Notes: generated by a model from the letters alone, not told the origin. A stretch of DNA of 64,000 nucleotides from Donghicola mangrovi (GCF_013377535.1 NZ_JABCJE010000001.1:830293-894292); one strand, 5' to 3'. Positions 1-9,237 are shown, counted from the stretch's first letter. Numbers and translations: made by a program.

Positions 1-637
1 TAGACAGCTGGCTGCCCACACCGGGCCCGTCACCGTTCACAAGGTTGAAGACGCCAGCGGGAACGCCCGCCTCGTGCAGCATCTCGGCGAACAGCAGGCC
101 CGACAGGGGCGCGATTTCCGAGGGCTTCAGCACCATGGTGCAGCCAACCGCCAGCGCGGGGATCACCTTGAGGCAGATCTGGTTCATCGGCCAGTTCCAC
201 GGTGTGATCAGGCCGACCACGCCGATGGGGTCCAGCACGTGCATCTCGGTCGGGGTAAAGCGGCGTTCAAACTCGAAATGCTCCAGCGCCTCGAGGAAGC
301 CCTCGGTGTGCCAGCTGCCCGCGCCAACCTGCTCTTCGAGCGACCAATCCAGGGGGGCGCCCATCTCGGTGGTCATGGCATCTGCCATTTCCTGCGCCCG
401 GCTATTGTAAATTTCGAGGAATTTTTTGATCACATTTGCGCGTTCATCCAGCGGTAGGGCCGACCAGCTGGGGAACGCGGCCTTGGCTGCGGCAACTGCG
501 GCATCGGTATCCGCCTGACTTCCTAAAGAGATAACGGCCGCAACCTCTTCGGTAGACGGGTCGATCACGTCGAAATCATTGGCCTGTGCCGGAGTGACCC
601 ACTGACCGTTGATGTAGAACTCGCGTTTTTTGATCAT
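1..637 (-). CDS. Aldehyde dehydrogenase family protein, N-terminal 212 residues (runs off the window)
   Basis: NAD(P)-dependent oxidation of an aldehyde to the acid; cytoplasmic. I translated the minus strand by hand from the ATG at 637 and found 212 codons without a stop up to the window edge. The ALDH Rossmann region is clear: PWNWP at residues 146-150 and the coenzyme-binding VLKPSE at 169-174. The catalytic Cys and Glu would lie beyond the window, so the substrate cannot be judged. An AAGGAG ribosome site lies 6 nt before the start. It is divergent from the peroxiredoxin gene, with 133 bp between them that must hold both promoters. The N-terminus resembles broad-specificity ALDHs, with no subfamily marker that I recognise. 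Confidence 0.93.
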   Translation of the reverse strand, partial: MIKKREFYINGQWVTPAQANDFDVIDPSTEEVAAVISLGSQADTDAAVAAAKAAFPSWSALPLDERANVIKKFLEIYNSRAQEMADAMTTEMGAPLDWSLEEQVGAGSWHTEGFLEALEHFEFERRFTPTEMHVLDPIGVVGLITPWNWPMNQICLKVIPALAVGCTMVLKPSEIAPLSGLLFAEMLHEAGVPAGVFNLVNGDGPGVGSQLS

Positions 638-770
638 AATTTTTCTCCTTAGAGTTAGCGGCAATGTGTCATCCATGAACCGTTCTGGCAAGAGAGGGGG
701 TGACGCAGCGCAGGTAAATTCCTAGGTAAGAGGCCAACAGCAATTTCCATGACCTAAGGAGGGTTTTCTC

Positions 771-1418
771 ATGGGCCTGCGTATTAACGATGTTATCCCG
801 AACCTGACCGTCAAAACCGATCAGGGCGAGTTCGCCCTGCACGACTGGGTTGGCGATTCGTGGGCGATCCTGTTCTCGCACCCCAAAGACTTTACCCCCG
901 TCTGCACCACCGAGTTCGGCGCTGTCTCGCAGCTGGCCGACGAATGGGAAAAGCGCGGCGTCAAAGTGATCGGCCTGTCGGTCGATGGCGTCGAAGAGCA
1001 CAAGCAGTGGAAGGGCGACATCGAGTCGTTCTCGGGCGCGAAAGCCACTTTCCCGATCATCGCGGACATCGATCTGGAAGTGTCCAAGGCGTTCGACATG
1101 CTGCCCGCAGACGCTTACATGCCCGATGGCCGCACTGCGGCTGACTCGGCGTCGGTGCGTTCGGTGTTCATCATCGCGCCCAACAAGAAGCTGCAGCTGT
1201 CGATGACCTACCCCATGTCGGTCGGCCGTAACTTTGCCGAGGTTCTGCGCGCCGTTGACGCCCTGCAGAAAACCTATGGCGTGCCGCTGGCGACCCCCGC
1301 GAACTGGACCGAAGGTCAGGACGTGATTATCGCCCTGTCGCTGAACGACGAGCAGGCCAAAGAAAAGTACGGCGAATTCGACAAGAAGCTGCCCTACCTG
1401 CGCACTGCCAAAGTCTGA
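771..1418 (+). CDS. 1-Cys peroxiredoxin (Prx6 type)
   Basis: Thiol peroxidase that reduces H2O2 and organic hydroperoxides in the cytoplasm. The 215-residue protein carries the peroxidatic motif PVCTTE at residues 43-48 with Cys45, preceded by the family's HPKDFTP stretch. The length and the long C-terminal arm (YLRTAKV end) fit the Prx6/1-Cys class rather than the shorter AhpC or Bcp types. A strong AAGGAGG site lies about 8 nt before the ATG. It is a single gene closed by its own terminator. The physiological reductant is not visible here. Confidence 0.93.
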   Translation: MGLRINDVIPNLTVKTDQGEFALHDWVGDSWAILFSHPKDFTPVCTTEFGAVSQLADEWEKRGVKVIGLSVDGVEEHKQWKGDIESFSGAKATFPIIADIDLEVSKAFDMLPADAYMPDGRTAADSASVRSVFIIAPNKKLQLSMTYPMSVGRNFAEVLRAVDALQKTYGVPLATPANWTEGQDVIIALSLNDEQAKEKYGEFDKKLPYLRTAKV

Positions 1419-1438
1419 TCCGGTCAGACGGAATTCAG

Positions 1439-1467
1439 GGGCCTCGCAGCGATGCGGGGCCCTTTTT
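1439..1467 (+). terminator. Intrinsic terminator of the peroxiredoxin gene
   Basis: A 10-bp stem (GGGCCTCGCA / TGCGGGGCCC, one G-T pair) with loop GCGA is followed by five T. It lies 20 nt after the stop codon. Confidence 0.9.
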
Positions 1468-1486
1468 CTATGGGCAAGCCCCAACG

Positions 1487-1513
1487 AAAAAGGCCCCGCA
1501 TTTCTGCGGGGCC
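1487..1513 (-). terminator. Intrinsic terminator of pnp
   Basis: Read on the minus strand this is GGCCCCGCA-GAAA-TGCGGGGCC followed by five T, 24 nt beyond the pnp stop. Its stem sequence is nearly the same as that of the facing peroxiredoxin terminator, so the two form a back-to-back pair between convergent genes. Confidence 0.92.
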
Positions 1514-1536
1514 CTCTAATCTGTCAGAAGCGCTGA

Positions 1537-3669
1537 TTATTCAGCTTCGGCTTCTGCAACGATCTCTTCGCCAGTTTCCTGGTTCACGTCGCGCATTGCC
1601 AGACGGACCTTACCGCGGTCATCAAAGCCCAGCAGCTTGACCCAAACTTCCTGACCTTCTTTGACGACGTCCGAAGGATGGTTCACGCGGCGTGCTTCCA
1701 GCTGGGACACGTGGACCAGACCATCGCGCTTGCCGAAGAAGTTCACGAAGGCGCCGAAATCGACGATCTTCACGACCTTGCCTTTGTAGATCTTGCCAAC
1801 TTCGGGCTCTGCCACGATCGAGTAGATCATGTCGTAGGCCTTCTGGATGGCTTCGCCGTTCGACGATGCGATCTTGATCACGCCGTCGTCGTTGATGTCG
1901 ACTTTTGCGCCCGACACTTCGACGATTTCACGGATGACCTTGCCGCCCGAACCGATCACTTCACGGATCTTGTCGGTGGGGATCTGCATGGTTTCGATGC
2001 GCGGTGCGTGGACCGAGAATTCGCCAGCCGAGGTCAGCGCCTTGGCCATCTCACCCAGGATGTGCAGACGGCCGTCTTTGGCCTGAGCCAGTGCCTGCTT
2101 CATGATCTCGGCGGTGATGCCTGCAACCTTGATGTCCATCTGCAGCGAGGTGATGCCGTTTTCGGTACCTGCTACTTTGAAGTCCATGTCGCCAAGGTGG
2201 TCTTCGTCACCCAGAATGTCGGTCAGAACCGCAAAGCGGCCATCGTCTTCCAGGATCAGACCCATCGCAACGCCAGCAACCGGAGCGGTCAGCGGAACGC
2301 CTGCGTCCATCATCGACAGCGAGCCACCACAGACCGACGCCATCGAGGACGAGCCGTTCGATTCGGTGATCTCCGACACGACGCGGATGGTGTAGGGGAA
2401 GTCGGTTGCCGCGGGCAGAACAGCCTGCAGCGCGCGCCATGCCAGCTTGCCGTGGCCGATTTCGCGGCGACCGGGCGAACCAACGCGGCCCACTTCACCA
2501 ACCGAGTAGGGAGGGAAGTTGTAGTGCAGCAGGAAGTTCGAACGCGAGTTGCCGTGCAGGGCGTCGATGATCTGCTCGTCGTCGCCGGTGCCCAGAGTGG
2601 TGACAACCAGACCCTGGGTTTCGCCGCGGGTGAACAGAGCCGAGCCGTGGGTACGGGGCAGGATGCCAACTTCGGACGAGATCGCGCGAACGTCGGTGGT
2701 CGAGCGGCCGTCGATACGTGCGCCGCCGTTGATGACGTCGCCGCGCAGGATCGAGCTTTCCAGTTTCTTGAAGGCCGAGCCGAGGTTGATGTCGGCCAGT
2801 TCTTCTTCGGTCAGGGTCGCTTTGACAGCTTCGCGGGCAGCGGCAACAGCGTTAACGCGGTCCTGCTTGTCCTTGATCGCGAAGGCGGCGCGCATCTGCT
2901 CTTCACCAGCGGCTTTAACCTTGGCGTACAGATCGCTGTAGTCGGGCGCGACAAAGTTGAAGGGCTCTTTCGCGCAATCTTCGGCCAGGCTGATGATCAG
3001 GTCGATAACCGGCTTGATCGCGTCGTGGCCGAACTGGACGGCACCCAGCATTTCTTCTTCGGTCAGCTCGTAAGCTTCGGATTCCACCATCATCACGGCG
3101 TCTTTGGTACCGGCGATAACCAGGTCCAGACGCTGCTCGGGGTTCGAGCGCAGGTGATCCATATCCTCGACCGAGGGGTTCAGGACGTACTGGCCGTTCG
3201 AGAAGCCAACGCGTGCGCCAGCGATCGGACCCATGAAGGGAACGCCCGAAATGGTCAGAGCGGCCGAAGCAGCGATCATTGCAACGACGTCGGGGTCGTT
3301 AACCAGATCGTGGCTCAGCACGGTGCACATCACCAGAACTTCGTGCTTGAAGCCCGAGACGAACAGCGGGCGGATCGGACGGTCGATCAGACGCGCGGTC
3401 AGGGTCTCTTTTTCCGAGGGACGCGCTTCGCGCTTGAAGAAGCCGCCGGGGATTTTGCCAGCTGCGTAGTATTTTTCCTGATAATGCACAGTCAGGGGGA
3501 AGAAGTCCTGACCCGGCTTTGCCTCTTTGGCGAAGGTCACGTTCGCCATAACCGAGGTCTCACCCAGGGTGGCGATCACGGTACCGTCTGCCTGGCGGGC
3601 AACCTTACCGGTTTCCAGAGTGAGGGTTTCGTCGCCCCACTGCATAGATTTTTTGAATTCGTTGAACAT
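1537..3669 (-). CDS. pnp: Polyribonucleotide nucleotidyltransferase (PNPase)
   Basis: Phosphorolytic 3'-5' exoribonuclease of the RNA degradosome; cytoplasmic trimer. It has two RNase PH-like domains, with the [21 protein letters not shown] segment near residue 445, then a KH domain ([22 protein letters not shown]) and an S1 domain ([18 protein letters not shown]). An ATG lies at 3675 and another at 3669. AGGA sits 1 nt before the first but 7 nt before the second, so I choose 3669 ([11 protein letters not shown], 710 residues). Its normal partner rpsO is on the same strand but 12.7 kb upstream. The acidic tail (EIVAEAEAE) is typical of the group. Confidence 0.97.
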   Translation of the reverse strand: MFNEFKKSMQWGDETLTLETGKVARQADGTVIATLGETSVMANVTFAKEAKPGQDFFPLTVHYQEKYYAAGKIPGGFFKREARPSEKETLTARLIDRPIRPLFVSGFKHEVLVMCTVLSHDLVNDPDVVAMIAASAALTISGVPFMGPIAGARVGFSNGQYVLNPSVEDMDHLRSNPEQRLDLVIAGTKDAVMMVESEAYELTEEEMLGAVQFGHDAIKPVIDLIISLAEDCAKEPFNFVAPDYSDLYAKVKAAGEEQMRAAFAIKDKQDRVNAVAAAREAVKATLTEEELADINLGSAFKKLESSILRGDVINGGARIDGRSTTDVRAISSEVGILPRTHGSALFTRGETQGLVVTTLGTGDDEQIIDALHGNSRSNFLLHYNFPPYSVGEVGRVGSPGRREIGHGKLAWRALQAVLPAATDFPYTIRVVSEITESNGSSSMASVCGGSLSMMDAGVPLTAPVAGVAMGLILEDDGRFAVLTDILGDEDHLGDMDFKVAGTENGITSLQMDIKVAGITAEIMKQALAQAKDGRLHILGEMAKALTSAGEFSVHAPRIETMQIPTDKIREVIGSGGKVIREIVEVSGAKVDINDDGVIKIASSNGEAIQKAYDMIYSIVAEPEVGKIYKGKVVKIVDFGAFVNFFGKRDGLVHVSQLEARRVNHPSDVVKEGQEVWVKLLGFDDRGKVRLAMRDVNQETGEEIVAEAEAE

Positions 3670-3684
3670 CTGCATATCCTAGCT

Positions 3685-3741
3685 GGGAGCTCTTCCAAGC
3701 CCTCTTGGGGCTCCCGTTTGCATGGCGGCCCCATTGCCGCC
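3685..3741 (-). promoter_or_regulatory. Two leader stem-loops in front of pnp
   Basis: On the minus strand, directly upstream of the pnp ribosome site, there is a nested hairpin (GGGAGC...GCTCCC around CCAAG-AGGG-CTTGG, 3685-3715). Before it lies a second stem (GGCGGC...GCCGCC, 3724-3741). In enteric bacteria the pnp leader hairpin is the site of RNase III and PNPase autoregulation. Position and shape suggest the same role here, which is inference. Confidence 0.5.
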
Positions 3742-4057
3742 GACCTCAATCATCTTTCACTTTCACAGTGCGGAGGTCTGCGCACCACGTCTCAGATTGC
3801 GCCGCCATACACGAAATCGCTGCTTGGGGAAAGAGATCGTTTCACGGGCGCTTTCGGTGGGTCGCCATCTGATATTGTCAGAAAGTGTGGGTAAATTGAC
3901 CAAAAGAATGGGTTCAACAATCCGACGTTTAATTTTAATTAACACTTTAAGCCGAGAAAAATGCTAAAGTCAGAGAATCTGGAGGTTCATCGCAACTTTC
4001 AGTGAGGCTAGCCCGTCTACGGGTAACGAGTATAAAAATATAATAGAGTAAAAAATT
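3742..4057. other. Intergenic region between pnp and the 4058 gene, turning AT-rich
   Basis: No convincing gene. The right half (about 3880-4057) is clearly more AT-rich than the surroundings. A perfect TATAAT occurs at 4039-4044, which would start transcription only a few bases before the ATG at 4058, but no good -35 box lies at the matching distance. The region presumably holds the divergent promoters of pnp and the 4058 gene. Confidence 0.5.
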
Positions 4058-4570
4058 ATGGGTCAGACGGCACTTCGGGAAATCCCGGGCGGATACGATT
4101 TTTCGCCCGTATGCTATCCGCCAGCAGTTGTGGCGGTTTCCTTTTTGAATAACGCGCTGTTGCCGGTCGATATGTCCGGTGACGAGATGTTCACCCTGAA
4201 GGCTGCGAATGCACTGAAACGGCTGCGTCTCGACTGCCCCGAGACGGCAGAGCGTATCCGTAAGCTGCTGTGGCTGGCGGCCTGCGAAAGCCATGCCCAG
4301 AACCTCGAGATGTTCCCGACCCTGCAGGATCAGGTGGATAGCGAGGCGCGCTTTGCGGGCAAACGCCCCGGTCAGATCGCGCCCACTGGCCCCAAGGATA
4401 TCATGGCTGCGGTTACCTTTACCGGCGTGCACGTGATCAACTCGACCAGTGCGGACGGTCAGGCGCGTCTGTTGATTGGTGTGATGGGCGAATGCAGCTG
4501 GGATGCCGAATATGGCGTTGCGGTTCTGTTCGACGATGCCGGTCGTCTGGTGTCCGCTGGCGGGGCCTGA
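4058..4570 (+). CDS. Conserved-type protein of unknown function (170 aa)
   Basis: I do not recognise a characterised family. The protein has no signal peptide or membrane span. A helical first half is rich in charged residues (EMFTLKAANALKRLRLDCPE). The second half looks like a beta structure ending in CSWDAEYGVAVLFDDAGRL, a pattern resembling small DUF6985-like domains with a conserved Trp-Asp-x-Glu; that link is tentative. The gene stands alone between pnp and urtE with its own terminator. The upstream ribosome site is weak (AGAG in an A-rich leader), so the start is the least certain part. Confidence 0.75.
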   Translation: MGQTALREIPGGYDFSPVCYPPAVVAVSFLNNALLPVDMSGDEMFTLKAANALKRLRLDCPETAERIRKLLWLAACESHAQNLEMFPTLQDQVDSEARFAGKRPGQIAPTGPKDIMAAVTFTGVHVINSTSADGQARLLIGVMGECSWDAEYGVAVLFDDAGRLVSAGGA

Positions 4571-4593
4571 TCTTAGGCCGACCCCGAAATGAC

Positions 4594-4620
4594 AAAGCGC
4601 GCCAGACCGGCGCGCTTTTT
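4594..4620. terminator. Bidirectional terminator between the 4058 gene and urtE
   Basis: A perfect 10-bp stem AAAGCGCGCC / GGCGCGCTTT with a 5-nt loop is followed by T on the plus strand. On the minus strand it has A-rich and T-rich flanks too, so it can serve both convergent genes. Confidence 0.88.
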
Positions 4621-4625
4621 GTTTT

Positions 4626-5321
4626 TCAGACCGAGACCAGATCCAGCACCTGCTGACGGGTCGTGTTTGATTTCCGCTCCGACAGAATGACTTCGCCGCG
4701 GCGCAGGGCCACGAACTGGTCGGCCAGATCCCACGCAAAGTCGAAGTACTGTTCCACCAGCACGATGGCCATCTGCCCTTGGGTCCGCAGGTGTTTGATC
4801 ACCTCGCCGATGTGCTGGATGATGTTGGGCTGGATGCCCTCGGTCGGTTCGTCCAGCAGCAAGAGTTTCGGCTTGGTGATCAGCGCGCGGGCGATCGCCA
4901 ACTGCTGTTGCTGGCCGCCGGACAGGTCGCCCCCACGGCGGGCTGTCATCTGTTTCAGCACGGGGAACAGCTCGTAGATTTCGTCGGGGATGACGTGCTG
5001 GTCCTTGGGCAGGCAAGCGAAACCGATTTCCAGATTTTCCTTCACCGTCAGCAAGGGAAAGATGTCGCGCCCCTGAGGGACAATCGCGACGCCCTTTTGC
5101 GCCAGAAGATGCGCGGGCAGCACGGGCAGGTCCTCTCCGTCCAGGGCGACGGCGCCGCCGGACCGGGGATGGGTGCCCGAGATGGCTTTGATCAGGCTGG
5201 TCTTGCCCACGCCGTTCGGTCCCATGACACAGGTGATTTCGCCGGTCTGGGCGGTCATCGAGATGCCGTTCAGGATTTTGCTGTGCCCGTAGTGCAGGGT
5301 CAGATCGTTCACATTCAGCAT
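4626..5321 (-). CDS. urtE: Urea ABC transporter, ATP-binding subunit UrtE
   Basis: One of the two ATPases that power the high-affinity urea importer. The 231-residue protein has Walker A GPNGVGKT (34-41), signature LSGGQQQQ (133-140) and Walker B LLLLDEP (153-159). It is followed by TEGIQPNIIQ, a hallmark that separates UrtE from LivF. It is the last gene of urtABCDE. The urtD stop lies 3 bp before its start codon, so translation is probably coupled. The terminator at 4594-4620 ends the operon. Confidence 0.97.
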   Translation of the reverse strand: MLNVNDLTLHYGHSKILNGISMTAQTGEITCVMGPNGVGKTSLIKAISGTHPRSGGAVALDGEDLPVLPAHLLAQKGVAIVPQGRDIFPLLTVKENLEIGFACLPKDQHVIPDEIYELFPVLKQMTARRGGDLSGGQQQQLAIARALITKPKLLLLDEPTEGIQPNIIQHIGEVIKHLRTQGQMAIVLVEQYFDFAWDLADQFVALRRGEVILSERKSNTTRQQVLDLVSV

Positions 5322-5324
5322 TCT

Positions 5325-6062
5325 TTAACGTCCCAGATATACGTCGATGACTTCCTGGTTCGAAGTCACGTGGTCCAAGCTGCCCTCGGCCAGAACAGAG
5401 CCTTCGTGCAGCACGGTGACCTTGCAGTTCAGGCGGCGGATGAACTCCATATCGTGCTCGACCACGACGACGGCGCGGGTTTTCGCGGCCTCAACCAGCA
5501 GGTTGGTAGTGTGCTCGCGCTCCGAGGGGGTCATGCCCGCCGCGGGTTCGTCCACCAGCAGCAGCTTGGGGTCCTGCGCCAGCAGCATCCCGATCTCCAG
5601 CCACTGCTTCTGACCGTGGCTGAGTTCCCCTGACTGACGATTGAATTCGCCAAGCAGACCGATTTCGTCGGCCAACTGTTCCAGACGGGCAATATCGGCG
5701 GCGGGGCGGTATTTCAGCACGTCCCAGACCGAGCGGCGTCGTTTTAGCGCCATCATCAGATTGTCGCAGACGCTCTGGTCCTCGAACACGGTCGGCTTCT
5801 GGAATTTGCGGCAGACCCCTTGTTGGGCGATCTTGGCCTCGGACATCCCGAGAAGGGAAATCGAGCGATCCCCCCAGATGACGCGGCCTTCGTCAGGCTT
5901 GGTCTTACCGGTGATGATGTCCATGAACGTGGTTTTGCCCGCGCCGTTGGGGCCGATCACCGCCCGCATCTCGGCCTTGCCGATCTGGAAGGACAGGTTG
6001 TTGATCGCCTTGAACCCGTCAAAACTGACCGAGACGCCGGAGACTTCGAGAAGGGTGCTCAT
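5325..6062 (-). CDS. urtD: Urea ABC transporter, ATP-binding subunit UrtD
   Basis: Second ATPase of the urea importer. With the start chosen here it has 245 residues: Walker A GPNGAGKT (37-44), the variant signature LSHGQKQW (147-154) typical of UrtD, and Walker B LLLVDEP. An in-frame ATG lies further upstream at 6080. The strong AAGGAGGT site sits 6 nt before the ATG at 6062, and that ATG overlaps the urtC stop as ATGA, so 6062 is the start. It is LivG-like in general fold. Confidence 0.96.
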   Translation of the reverse strand: MSTLLEVSGVSVSFDGFKAINNLSFQIGKAEMRAVIGPNGAGKTTFMDIITGKTKPDEGRVIWGDRSISLLGMSEAKIAQQGVCRKFQKPTVFEDQSVCDNLMMALKRRRSVWDVLKYRPAADIARLEQLADEIGLLGEFNRQSGELSHGQKQWLEIGMLLAQDPKLLLVDEPAAGMTPSEREHTTNLLVEAAKTRAVVVVEHDMEFIRRLNCKVTVLHEGSVLAEGSLDHVTSNQEVIDVYLGR

Positions 6063-7228
6063 TTCTGCACCTCCTTGCATTTCAGCAGGTCAAACAGACC
6101 GCCGATGCCTTTGGGGGCGTAAAGTGTGACCAGAACAAAGCTGATCCCCAGCAGCACCTGCCACCAGTCCACCCAAGAGATGGTGTAGAACCCAAGCGGA
6201 ATGTCAGGGGCCTGACCGCCGGTAAACCAAGTGGACAAGAGGCTGACAAACGCCGCACCGATCACCGCGCCGTACAGACGACCACGGCCACCGATCGCGA
6301 CCCAAACGGCCAAGTAGATCGAGGCAATCGGCATGATCTCGGCAGGGTTAATGATGCCCGCTTGCGGGTAGTACAGGGCGCCCGCCACAGCGGCCACAAT
6401 CGCGGTCACGGTGAACAGGAACAGCTTGTAATGCTCGACCTCATAGCCAAGGAACCGGACGCGCTGTTCGTTGTCGCGGATGCCTTTGACGACCATGCCG
6501 AACTTACCGGTCAGCATCATGGTAAAGAACAGATAGCCAAGGCCCAAAGCCGCCGCAGAGGCCCACAGGAACCACATCGAAATCTCGGACTGGGGGGCAG
6601 TGACGTGGGGCAGGTTCTGCAGGCCCGACAGGCCGTTGTTGCCGCGCAAACCGCTGTCGTTCTGGAAGAGGTACAGCGCAAGCGCCAAGGTCATCGCTTG
6701 GGTCAGGATCGACAGGTAAACGCCCGTGACGCGGCTGCGGAAGGCCAGCCAGCCAAAGACCAGCGCCAGAAGGCCGGGAACGGCCACGACGAGGATCAGC
6801 TGCAGGGTCAGGCTGTGCGCAAAGCTCCAGATCAAGGGGAAGTCCGCGCTGCCCACCACACCGAAAATCTGGGTGGCGATGGCGTCGCTGATCTCGGTCT
6901 CGGTCGGGGGGATGACTTGGTTTTCAAGGCTGCGCAGAACGACCTCTTGGGTGCGTTCGTACATCAGCCACATGCCAACCATATAGCCCCCAAGACCAAA
7001 GAACGCGAAGTGCCCAAGGCTCAGGATGCCCGCATAGCCCCAGACCACGTCCATCGCGATGGCGACCAGACACAGGCACAGGGTCTTGCCCAAGGTTTTC
7101 ACGAAACTGGTCGAGATGAACGCGGTGCCATAGGCCTCGGACATGATGGTCACGCCAAGGGTGAACAGCGCCAACAGGGCCAGAAAAATCAGCAGGGTCG
7201 GGTGGTTTTTGATGAAAGACTTGCCCAT
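6059..7228 (-). CDS. urtC: Urea ABC transporter, permease UrtC
   Basis: Inner-membrane permease of the urea importer (LivM family). It has about 389 residues with multiple hydrophobic spans. The first is near residues 10-30 (LLIFLALLALFTLGV), followed by the family motif GYAGILSLGHFAFFGLGGY. The start at 7228 (MGKSFIKNHP) is preferred over 7273 because CAGGAG lies 8 nt before it and urtB ends only 4 bp upstream. A short loop (residues about 95-115) between the early spans is longer than in LivM, as usual for UrtC. Confidence 0.95.
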   Translation of the reverse strand: MGKSFIKNHPTLLIFLALLALFTLGVTIMSEAYGTAFISTSFVKTLGKTLCLCLVAIAMDVVWGYAGILSLGHFAFFGLGGYMVGMWLMYERTQEVVLRSLENQVIPPTETEISDAIATQIFGVVGSADFPLIWSFAHSLTLQLILVVAVPGLLALVFGWLAFRSRVTGVYLSILTQAMTLALALYLFQNDSGLRGNNGLSGLQNLPHVTAPQSEISMWFLWASAAALGLGYLFFTMMLTGKFGMVVKGIRDNEQRVRFLGYEVEHYKLFLFTVTAIVAAVAGALYYPQAGIINPAEIMPIASIYLAVWVAIGGRGRLYGAVIGAAFVSLLSTWFTGGQAPDIPLGFYTISWVDWWQVLLGISFVLVTLYAPKGIGGLFDLLKCKEVQK

Positions 7229-7232
7229 GGGA

Positions 7233-9176
7233 TCAATCTCCTGCGGCGCGGCCCTTGAGGGCGACGATGCCACGGGGGCGGAACTGGATGAAGATGATGA
7301 TGAAGATGATCATGAAGGTCTGGGCCGCCAATGTGTTGGACGGGTTCAGCCATTCGATCCCCTTTTGCAGCGTGCCGATCATGGCAGCGCCCGCAAGGGT
7401 GCCCCAGATGTTGCCGACGCCGCCGACCACGACGGTCATGAAGCTTTGGACGATGTAGTCGTTGCCAAGCTCAGAGGTGACTTTGGCAAAGAGGCCGATC
7501 GCGACGCCGGCGATACCAGCGATGCCGGAGCCAAGGCCAAAGGTCAGCATGTTCACCTTGTCAGGGTTGATGCCCATCGAGGACGCCATACGCGGGTTCT
7601 GGGTGACGGCGCGGGTTTCCAGACCCAGACGGGTTTTCTTCATGATGAACAGGAACAGGCACAAGAAGCCGACCGCCAGTACAAAGATCGCGATACGGAT
7701 AAAGCTGATCGACACAACGTCGTTCAGAACCCACGCGCCGTCCAGCCAACCGGGGGCGGTCAGGGGGCGGGCTTGGGTGCCAAAGATGTTCTTGGCCAGC
7801 TGCTGCAGCGCGATCGAGATACCAAAGGTCGCCAGCAGGGTTTCCAAGGGGCGGTGATAGAGCTTGCGGATCACCAGACGCTCCATCGCGACACCGGCGG
7901 CGAAGGTAATGATGAACGCCAAAGGCAGCGCCACAACCAGCGACAGGGTGTGGTTCGGGATGAACTGCTGCACCACATAGCCGGTGTAGGCGCCCATCAT
8001 GATGAATTCGCCGTGGGCCATGTTGATCACGCCCATCACACCAAAGGTAATGGCCAGACCGATCGCCGCGAGGAAGTAGATCGACGCAAGTGACAGCGCA
8101 TCAAGGCCAAGATCCATCGCCTGGTTCATCGAAACGTTCAGATCAATCGCCTTGAGCGAGGCTTTGGCCGCGTTGGTCACGTCCGAGTTCGGCTCGTTAT
8201 AGGCGTCGTAGATAACGTGGGTGCGCAGGGCCTCGCGGAATTCGTCGTCGGTGACAAAGGGGGGCACGGTGCCAGCCTCGGCCAGCGCGGTATAGGCGCG
8301 GATGCGGGCCTCGAGGTCGGTCAGATTGGCCACAGGAACGCCGCCGACGGTGCCATCGGTGATGTTGGCGGCCAAGGCATCCTTCAGCGCGGTCGGGGAC
8401 ACGCGGGGACGGGCGAAACCGGCATCGACCAGAACGGCATAGGCCTGCTCTTCGGTCAGGTCTTTGCCAAGGCGCATGATCTTGGCGACGTTCTCGCCTG
8501 CGGGGATCTGGTCGGTGACTTTGCGGGTGGTCGCCAGCAGTGGGTTCAGGGCTGCGCGGACCTCGAGGTTCAGGTCGCCGGAAACGCCTTGGATGGCAGC
8601 CACGCGATCGCCGACGGTTTCGGCAAAGGTGATCGACAGCAGCTTGACCAGACGTTCCTTGCGGGCGCGAATGGCTCCGTTTTCTTCGGTCTCGATCGAG
8701 GCCTGCAGCGGGGCCAGATGATCAGCCTCGGGGCGGCGGGCGATCGAATCCAGCGATTGGAGGCGGCGGGTCTCGTCAGGGTCGGACAGTTGGAACTGTA
8801 CCAGCGCGCTGCTGATCAGCTTGCGCACACCGGCGTTGGGTTTCAGCTGTTCGGCGGCGGATTTCTCGACGGGGGCCAAAGCCTCGCCCGTGTCGACATC
8901 GGTCAACGTCAGTTCTGCACCCGCGGCCTTGCCGATAAAGAACAGCCCGTCCGCATCACGCTGCCAGAGGTTCTTGGCCTCCCATGCCTGAAGCATGGAT
9001 TGGGCTTGGGGTAGCCCACTGCTGGCGATGTCGTTGATGGCGGGGCCAATGGATGTGCGGGAGGGTTTTTCGATCAGCGCGCGGTGCTGCTGCAGGATGT
9101 CCTGCAACGGGCCCTCGGCTTGACCGGCCGTGGCCCACGCCAAGACGGCGAGGCACGCAAAGAACAGTCGTTTCAT
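7233..9176 (-). CDS. urtB: Urea ABC transporter, permease UrtB with large periplasmic N-terminal domain
   Basis: LivH-family inner-membrane permease for urea. A signal peptide (MKRLFFACLAVLAWATAGQA) is followed by roughly 320 hydrophilic residues of helical repeat character. The canonical permease then begins near residue 350 (YFLAAIGLAITFGVMGVINMAHGEF). At 647 residues it is about twice the size of LivH. Such N-terminal extensions are known in proteobacterial UrtB, but their function is unknown to me. It is second in the operon, 70 bp after urtA. Confidence 0.95.
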   Translation of the reverse strand: MKRLFFACLAVLAWATAGQAEGPLQDILQQHRALIEKPSRTSIGPAINDIASSGLPQAQSMLQAWEAKNLWQRDADGLFFIGKAAGAELTLTDVDTGEALAPVEKSAAEQLKPNAGVRKLISSALVQFQLSDPDETRRLQSLDSIARRPEADHLAPLQASIETEENGAIRARKERLVKLLSITFAETVGDRVAAIQGVSGDLNLEVRAALNPLLATTRKVTDQIPAGENVAKIMRLGKDLTEEQAYAVLVDAGFARPRVSPTALKDALAANITDGTVGGVPVANLTDLEARIRAYTALAEAGTVPPFVTDDEFREALRTHVIYDAYNEPNSDVTNAAKASLKAIDLNVSMNQAMDLGLDALSLASIYFLAAIGLAITFGVMGVINMAHGEFIMMGAYTGYVVQQFIPNHTLSLVVALPLAFIITFAAGVAMERLVIRKLYHRPLETLLATFGISIALQQLAKNIFGTQARPLTAPGWLDGAWVLNDVVSISFIRIAIFVLAVGFLCLFLFIMKKTRLGLETRAVTQNPRMASSMGINPDKVNMLTFGLGSGIAGIAGVAIGLFAKVTSELGNDYIVQSFMTVVVGGVGNIWGTLAGAAMIGTLQKGIEWLNPSNTLAAQTFMIIFIIIFIQFRPRGIVALKGRAAGD

Positions 9177-9212
9177 TTAAGAGCCGCCGGAATATTGAAG
9201 GGGCATTGGGGT

Positions 9213-9237
9213 CAGAGGGGGCACGAGGCCCCCTCTG
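9213..9237 (-). other. Perfect hairpin between urtA and urtB
   Basis: An uninterrupted 10-bp GC-rich stem (CAGAGGGGGC / GCCCCCTCTG) with a 5-nt loop and no T-run lies in the 70-bp gap. Hairpins in this position after a binding-protein gene commonly protect the upstream mRNA or cause partial termination. That would give more UrtA than membrane subunits, which is inferred from position. Confidence 0.6.

Noticed and set aside
1678..3894. A 738-codon plus-strand open frame antisense to pnp
   Set aside because: The sequence is low-complexity, His/Gln/Asp-rich antisense translation with no family likeness; pnp on the other strand is unmistakable.
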